DNA of 64,000 nt. Source: Actinomyces ruminis (GTDB lineage Bacteria; Actinomycetota; Actinomycetes; Actinomycetales; Actinomycetaceae). Under the pieces are notes generated by a model. The model was not told the DNA's origin. It was given only the letters and a program-made list of their open reading frames with translations, and did no database searches. The stretch is from assembly GCF_002154335.2 (NCBI RefSeq), contig NZ_MTPX02000040.1:1-64000 (forward strand), given 5' to 3'. The translations under genes and the position numbers were made by a program. This document shows positions 59,253 through 64,000 of the stretch, piece after piece (the stretch's first letter is position 1; the number at the start of each line of letters is the position of its first letter).

Positions 59253-60848
59253 ATGACCGTTAGCGAGAACGCTCCTGTCGTCCTCGCCGGCCGTGGAATC
59301 ACCAAGGCCTTCGGGGCTACACACGCCCTGCGCGGCGTCGACTTCGAAATCCACGCCGGTGAGGTGGTGGCCCTCATCGGAGAGAACGGGGCCGGCAAAT
59401 CCACCCTGATGAAGATCCTCTCTGGGGTGCAGCCGCCGACCTCCGGCACGATCGAGCTCGACGGCGAGCCCATCACTTTCGCTGACACCACCGATGCCGT
59501 GGCGCACGGTGTTGCCATCGTCCATCAGGAGCTCAACCTGTGCCCCAACCTCTCGGTGGTTGACAATATCTTCCTCGGCCGCGAGATTGCCTCGCCTACC
59601 GGCATTTCCCGCTCACAACAGCGTGAGCGGGCCGCCGCGGCGTTGGCTCGCCTGGAGGAGCCGATCGACCCCAACGCCCTTGTGGGTGATCTGCGGTTGG
59701 GTCAACAGCAGCTCGTTGAGATCGCTCGCACCCTCGTCGAGGGGGCACGCGTGCTCATCATGGACGAGCCCACTTCTGCGCTCTCGGCCACGGAAGTCAA
59801 GGTGCTCTTCCGCATCATCCGGGAGTTGACTGCCGATGGTGTGGCCATTGTCTACATCTCCCACCACATGGACGAGTGCCTCGAGATCGCGGACACCGCG
59901 GTCATCCTGCGTGACGGTCGGCATGTGGCCACTGCTCCCATGGCGGATGTGGACCTGCCCTGGATCGTGAAGACCATGGCCGGACGCGATCAATCCGACT
60001 TGTTTACGGCAATCACCGCCACTCCGGGCGAGCCGATCCTAGAAATAGAGGATCTGGTGGTGCCGGACCCGGCGAATCCTTCGCGCATCGCCGTCGACAA
60101 TCTCTCACTCACGGTACGTGAGGGCGAGATCGTCGCCATCTACGGGCTCATGGGGGCAGGGCGCACCGAGCTCCTGGAGACTCTCGCGGGACGGCATGCC
60201 GCTGCTTCCGGTCGGATCCTGCTCGACGGGAAGGATGTGGCTCACGCCCCAATCGGCGAGCGGATCGACGCGGGGCTGGTCCTGTCCCCGGAGGACCGCC
60301 AGGCCGACGGCATCGTCCAACTCATGAGCGTGGGGCGCAACATGAGCCTGGCCGCGCTGCGCATCCTCACCCGCAACGGGCAGGTCAGGCGCAGGCAGGA
60401 GGCCAAGGAGGTCGCCCACGGCATCGAGTCTGTCCGCATCAAGACCGAGTCCCCCAATATCGGCATCACCTCCCTGTCCGGGGGCAACCAGCAGAAGGTG
60501 GTCATCGCCAAGGCGCTGATGACCGCGCCCCGCATGCTGCTCATGGACGAGCCCACGCGCGGAATCGACATCGGTGCCAAGTCGGACATCTTCTCCACCA
60601 TGGCCGAGGTCGCGAGTACCAAGGTCGGCATTCTCTTCGCCACCTCAGAGCTATCCGAGGCCCTGGGCGCCTCCACGCGCCTGATCGTCATGGCGCGTGG
60701 ACGCATTGTGGCCGACTTAGACCCGCGCACCACCACCCGCGACCAGGTAATGGCCGCAACCGGCGAACAGATCACAGCTACAGACGACGAAGCCGCGAAC
60801 TCAAACCACAACGCGGCGAGTGACACGAAGGACGAGGAGCAAGCATGA
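59253..60848 (+). CDS. Ribose-type ABC transporter ATP-binding protein (RbsA-like)
   Basis: A 531-residue CUT2 ATPase with duplicated domains. Domain 1: Walker A GENGAGKSTLMKILSG near residue 43, LGQQQLVEIARTLVEGA and VLIMDEPTSALSATE. Domain 2: degenerate GLMGAGRTELLETLAG, signature LSGGNQQKVVIAKALM and MLLMDEPTRGIDIG. EGARVLIMDEPTSALSATEV is typical of RbsA/XylG proteins. Its stop overlaps the permease start by ATGA. It is clearly paralogous to the GguA-like ATPase at 45209. The C-terminal tail is Asp/Asn-rich and non-conserved. Confidence 0.92.
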   Translation: MTVSENAPVVLAGRGITKAFGATHALRGVDFEIHAGEVVALIGENGAGKSTLMKILSGVQPPTSGTIELDGEPITFADTTDAVAHGVAIVHQELNLCPNLSVVDNIFLGREIASPTGISRSQQRERAAAALARLEEPIDPNALVGDLRLGQQQLVEIARTLVEGARVLIMDEPTSALSATEVKVLFRIIRELTADGVAIVYISHHMDECLEIADTAVILRDGRHVATAPMADVDLPWIVKTMAGRDQSDLFTAITATPGEPILEIEDLVVPDPANPSRIAVDNLSLTVREGEIVAIYGLMGAGRTELLETLAGRHAAASGRILLDGKDVAHAPIGERIDAGLVLSPEDRQADGIVQLMSVGRNMSLAALRILTRNGQVRRRQEAKEVAHGIESVRIKTESPNIGITSLSGGNQQKVVIAKALMTAPRMLLMDEPTRGIDIGAKSDIFSTMAEVASTKVGILFATSELSEALGASTRLIVMARGRIVADLDPRTTTRDQVMAATGEQITATDDEAANSNHNAASDTKDEEQA

Positions 60849-61964
60849 CACCCGCATCCACCCAGAAGTCCGGCCTGCGCATAGGCAATCGGAGTATCGG
60901 CGAGTTTCTGATGGCGCAGCGCGCCTTCATCGCCCTGCTCGTGCTGATCGTCATCTTCGCATCGCTGTCCAGTTCCTTCCTGACGGCCACCAACCTGGTG
61001 ACCATGACCAAGCACGTCGCCTACAACGCGCTGCTCAGCCTGGGCATGTTGCTGGTCATTCTCACCGGCGGCATCGATCTGTCCATCGGCTCAATCGTCG
61101 GCTTGTCCGGCGTCATTGCCGGCGTGATGCTCAAGGGCATGCACCTGTCGGTGTTTGATATTAATGCCTACCCGTCGGTGCTCGTCGTGGTGATCGTCGC
61201 GCTGGTGGTGGGCACCTTCGTTGGAGCGATCAACGGGTTGCTGATCACCAGATTCAATGTCGCCCCGTTCATCGCCACCCTGGGCACCATGTACATGGCG
61301 CGCGGCGCGGCCCTGCTGATCTCCAAGGGCACCACCTACCCGACCTGGCAGGTGAAGAGCCTTCGGCAACACCGGATTCTCCTTCCTGGGCGTGTCCCGT
61401 CCACTCGGACTGCCCACCAGCGTCTGGCTGATGATCATCTTCGCGATCGTCGTCGCGCTGGTAGTCGCCCGCGCTCCCTTTGGCCGTTGGCTGTATGCCG
61501 TCGGTGGCAACGAACGCGCCGCCGAGCTCTCCGGCGTGCCCGTGAAGCGCGTGAAGATGCGGGTGTACATGGTCTCCGGCTGCATGGCCGCGCTGGCGGG
61601 TCTCATCATCGCCTCCGAGCTCACCGCGGCCGCCCCGGCCGCCGGCGAGACCTACGAGATGAACGCGATCGCGGCCGTCGTCATCGGCGGCGCCTCGCTT
61701 GCGGGCGGTCGTGGTGACGTCAAGGGCGCCTTGATCGGTGCCTTCGTCATCGGCTTCTTGAACGACGGACTGGTCCTGGTTGGCGTGTCCTCGTTCTGGC
61801 AGACCTTCCTCAAGGGCCTCGTGATCGTCCTGGCCGTCATGCTCGACCAGGGGCAGCAGCGTCTCGAGCGCTCCCGCGCCGCCGCGCAGGCCGCGCAGGA
61901 GGTGAAACGGGAGGCCGCCCGCATAGAGCAGGCCGTGGCCACCCCCGGCGGTGCTCCGGCCTGA
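60845..61964 (+). CDS. Ribose-type ABC transporter permease (RbsC-like; two frameshifts)
   Basis: CUT2 permease of about 373 residues when repaired. LGMLLVILTGGIDLSIGSIVGLSGVIAG, VAPFIATLGTMYMARGAALLIS and YAVGGNERAAELSGVPVKRVK with the end segment VVIGGASLAGGRGDVKGALIGAFVIG match the family. Between 61343 and 61361 two single bases are missing. Restoring both gives YPNLAGEEPFGNTGFSFLGVS, the expected loop. A cytoplasmic coiled Glu/Arg/Ala-rich tail (ERSRAAAQAAQEVKREAARIE) extends the C-terminus. It works with the RbsA-like ATPase and the binding protein that follows. Confidence 0.85.
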
Positions 61965-62008
61965 CCCCGTCGAACTGTGAAACCAGCGGAAAAGAAGCGG
62001 AATTCATC

Positions 62009-63013
62009 ATGACATCCACCATCACCTCCCTCAGTTCATCAATGAGTCGTGTCTCCCGCCGCTCGGTGCTGCGTGCCGGGGCGTTCGGAGCACTCACCAT
62101 TCCCCTCCTGCCCTCTATGGCCGCATGCTCCAAGAGTGGTGACTCCAACTATTTCGCGGTCATCACGCCGTCCCACGACAACCCGTTCTTCAAAACGGAG
62201 GCGGAGGCGGCCGTTGCCGCCGCCCAAGCACTCGGTTACACCGCGGATGCCTTCTCCCACGATGACGACGTTAATAAGCAGTCCGAGCTCTTCGACTCCG
62301 CGATCTCCCGGAATGCGGCGGCGATCATCGTCGACAACGCTGGCGCCGACTCCACCGAGGGCGCGGTCCGCAAGGCCGTTGAGGCGGGCATCCCGGTATT
62401 CCTCATCGACCGCGAAATCAACACCGCCGGCCTCGCGGCGGCGCAGATCGTCGCCAACAACTCCCAAGGCGCCGCGCTCGTCGCGGAGAAGCTGGCCGAC
62501 ACGCTCCAGGGCAAGGGGCGTTACTACGAGCTGTTCGGCCGGGAGACCGACACGAACGCGCAGGTCAGGTCCACGGCCTTCCACTCCGTGCTCGACCAGT
62601 ACCCGGACATGGAACTCGCCGGCACCGAGACGGCCAACTGGGACCAGCAGCTCGGCTATCAGAAGGTCGAGACCCTGCTGCAGCGCGACCCCGACGTCCA
62701 GGCGATCATCTGCGGCAATGACACCATGGCGGTCGGCGCCGTGGCGGCGGTGCAGCAGGCGGGCAAGACCGACGACATCCTGGTGATCGGCTTCGACGGC
62801 TCTCCGGACGCCGTCAAGGCGATCAAGGAGGGCACCATGCTCGCCACTGGCATGCAGCCGGCCGTGCACATTTCTGAGATGGCCGTGGAGCAGGCGGACG
62901 CCTACATCAAGAACGGCGAGACCGGGAAGAAGGAGAAGCAGCTCGTGGACTGCATCCTGATCGACGAGTCCAACGCCGATCGCTACACGCTCTTCGAGCT
63001 CGAGGAGGGCTGA
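62009..63013 (+). CDS. Ribose-type ABC transporter substrate-binding lipoprotein (RbsB-like)
   Basis: A 334-residue periplasmic-binding-like protein. The signal contains SRRSVLRAGAFG, a twin-arginine-type motif, and a possible lipobox (MAAC near residue 35). The mature domain shows ITPSHDNPFFKTEAEAAVAAAQALGY, VIDNAGADSTE-type AIIVDNAGADST, FLIDREINTAGLAAAQIVANNSQGA and GNDTMAVGAVAAVQQAGKTD. These are hallmarks of the RbsB/XylF family. The Asp and Arg in the LIDREI segment usually contact the sugar's hydroxyls. Last gene before a hairpin at 63039. Sugar identity unknown; a pentose or sugar alcohol is likely given the FGGY kinase downstream. Confidence 0.88.
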   Translation: MTSTITSLSSSMSRVSRRSVLRAGAFGALTIPLLPSMAACSKSGDSNYFAVITPSHDNPFFKTEAEAAVAAAQALGYTADAFSHDDDVNKQSELFDSAISRNAAAIIVDNAGADSTEGAVRKAVEAGIPVFLIDREINTAGLAAAQIVANNSQGAALVAEKLADTLQGKGRYYELFGRETDTNAQVRSTAFHSVLDQYPDMELAGTETANWDQQLGYQKVETLLQRDPDVQAIICGNDTMAVGAVAAVQQAGKTDDILVIGFDGSPDAVKAIKEGTMLATGMQPAVHISEMAVEQADAYIKNGETGKKEKQLVDCILIDESNADRYTLFELEEG

Positions 63014-63038
63014 CGGAGCGGAGAGCGGCGACATGGCT

Positions 63039-63085
63039 CCGGGGGAGGCTCGAGCCGGATCAGAAGCGGCTCGGGCCTTCCCCGG
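63039..63085 (+). terminator. Hairpin after the RbsB-like gene
   Basis: Nineteen-base arms (63039-63057 and 63067-63085) pair at 17 positions around a nine-base loop, 25 bases after the stop. It is GC-rich with no T-run, but its position suggests a terminator before the next promoter. Confidence 0.5.
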
Positions 63086-63101
63086 CGGTGAGGCGTCGTG
63101 C

Positions 63102-63131
63102 TAAACTGTATTGCAGATTCAATGTCGAATA
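63102..63131 (+). promoter_or_regulatory. Degenerate operator before the FGGY kinase
   Basis: TAAACT (63102) may be a -10 box. It is followed by GATTCA-N4-CGAATA (63116-63131), which matches CATTCA-N4-TGAATG at 8 of 12 arm positions and keeps the same four-base spacer. It may be a weak member of the operator family at 53539 and 58525. Confidence 0.4.
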
Positions 63132-63152
63132 GATATTCACAAGGAGGTTCGT

Positions 63153-64000
63153 GTGGCCTCCTCAGAAGGGAGTGGAGGCATGAGTAATGCGGCCATGTGG
63201 ACGCAAGCGGGGAAGATGACTCCCTATCTCCTTGCGCTCGACGAGGGCACCACCAATGCCAAGGCCTTCGCCATCGCCCCCGACGGCTCAATCTTGTCCT
63301 CCGGATCGGCGCCCGTTGCCGTCTCCTATCCCCGCCCCGGCTGGGTGGAGCAGGATGCCGACGCGGTCTGGAACGCCCAGTGCGCCGCTATCCGCGAGTG
63401 CCTGGACGGGGTGGAGGGTGCGCCGGCGGGAATCGCCATCTCCAACCAGCGTGAGTCCGTGGTCGCCTGGGATCCCGCCACCGGCGAGGCGCTGGCCCCC
63501 ATGCTCGGCTGGCAGGACTCGCGCACGGCCGAGTTCTGTGACTGGCTGCGCTCCCCGGAGCGCGAATTCGCCGTCGCCTCCACCACAGGGTTGAGCCTGG
63601 ACCCCATGTTCTCCGCCCCCAAGATGCGCTACCTGCTCGACCGGGTCGGTACCGGCGCCGTCCGCATCGGCACCGTGGACTCCTGGCTCATGGGGCGCTT
63701 GACCGCTCAGGCCACTTACGTGATCGAGGCCGGCAACGCCTCCCGGACGCTGCTGCTGGATCTGGCCACTGTCGACTGGTCACCCGCCATGTGCGAGCTG
63801 TTCGGCATCGACCGGGCCGGGCTGCCCGACGTCGTCCCCTCCAACGCCGACTTCGGCACCACCGCCGGACTGGACTTCCTACCCGACGGCGTGCCGATCG
63901 TGGGCGTGCTCGGCGACTCCCACGCCGCCCTGTTCGGACACGGCTGCCGCACCACCGCGGAGGGCAAGGCCACCTACGGCACCGGCTCCTCAGTGATGAT
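63153..64000 (+). CDS. FGGY-family carbohydrate kinase, partial at window end
   Basis: The N-terminal 282 residues of a kinase that continues beyond 64000. LLALDEGTTNAKAFAIAPDG is the phosphate-binding start, followed by YPRPGWVEQDADAVWNAQCA, GIAISNQRESVVAWDPATGEAL and TVDSWLMGRL, all typical of glycerol kinase-like FGGY enzymes. GVLGDSHAALFGHGC follows near the end. The substrate could be glycerol, xylulose, erythritol or another polyol. GTG 63153 is preferred because AAGGAGG lies five bases upstream; ATGs at 63180 and 63216 are in frame. It is separated from the importer by a hairpin and a candidate operator. Confidence 0.85.
   Translation, partial: MASSEGSGGMSNAAMWTQAGKMTPYLLALDEGTTNAKAFAIAPDGSILSSGSAPVAVSYPRPGWVEQDADAVWNAQCAAIRECLDGVEGAPAGIAISNQRESVVAWDPATGEALAPMLGWQDSRTAEFCDWLRSPEREFAVASTTGLSLDPMFSAPKMRYLLDRVGTGAVRIGTVDSWLMGRLTAQATYVIEAGNASRTLLLDLATVDWSPAMCELFGIDRAGLPDVVPSNADFGTTAGLDFLPDGVPIVGVLGDSHAALFGHGCRTTAEGKATYGTGSSVM

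Noticed and set aside
1-64000. CRISPR arrays, tRNA or rRNA genes, prophage
   Set aside because: No regularly spaced repeats, cloverleaf-like sequences, ribosomal RNA signatures, integrases or phage structural genes were seen.

Overview
The window looks like one chromosomal stretch of a high-GC Gram-positive bacterium, most probably an Actinomyces-type member of the Actinomycetaceae. The pointers are GC-rich third codon positions, LacI- and ROK-family regulators beside sugar operons, lipoprotein substrate-binding proteins with twin-arginine signals, and a xylanase ending in an LARTG sortase signal. A plant-fibre-degrading gut or rumen habitat is an inference. Almost everything here concerns uptake and breakdown of plant hemicellulose, above all acetylated glucuronoxylan, and the sugars it releases.

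Layout. (1) 143-4609, minus strand: beta-glucuronidase uidA, a LacI-type regulator and glucuronate isomerase uxaC. (2) 5471-9544: a GH31 alpha-glycosidase with a GPH-type sugar symporter. (3) 10070-14698: uxuB, uxuA, eda and kdgK, which with uxaC complete the route from glucuronate to pyruvate and glyceraldehyde-3-phosphate. (4) 14857-19771: a nitroreductase-like gene, a ROK regulator, xylA and xylB. (5) 19827-30893: a LacI regulator divergent from a CE7 acetyl esterase, then an Lpl-type ABC importer, a DUF624 membrane protein, a GH42 enzyme and a GH67 alpha-glucuronidase. (6) 31143-33083: a wall-anchored GH10 xylanase. (7) 33279-40770: a second LacI regulator divergent from a sugar ABC importer, a zinc dehydrogenase and a GH120 beta-xylosidase. 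(8) 40876-43851: an accessory island with a secreted two-cysteine precursor plus small partner, a decayed IS1380-family transposase and a lipoprotein. (9) 44089-48035: a ChvE/GguA/GguB-type monosaccharide importer. (10) 48391-52239: a rearranged segment with a 5'-truncated binding-protein gene, a full homologue and a 5'-truncated GH42 gene. (11) 52422-64000: a LacI regulator, a binding protein with two permeases, a FucU/RbsD-type mutarotase, a PfkB sugar kinase, a DUF2291/RbsA/RbsC/RbsB-type importer and an FGGY kinase that runs off the window.

How it fits together (inference from families and order). The wall-bound xylanase would cut xylan outside the cell. The Lpl-type importer would bring in aldouronic acids and the 34.6 kb importer xylo-oligosaccharides. 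Inside, the CE7 esterase, GH67 and GH120 would release acetate, glucuronate and xylose, which feed uxaC-uxuB-uxuA-kdgK-eda and xylA-xylB. Three candidate operator families can be read: CGAAA half-sites before the xylan genes, GTTGCC/GGCAAC sites before the glucuronide genes, and TCATTCA-N4-TGAATGA sites before the last two transport operons.

Caution on quality: 15 genes or gene remnants lose their reading frame at 18 places in total. Every break is repaired by adding one base, usually a G or C. This points to consensus sequencing error rather than gene decay, so most frameshifted genes are annotated as single CDS spans.
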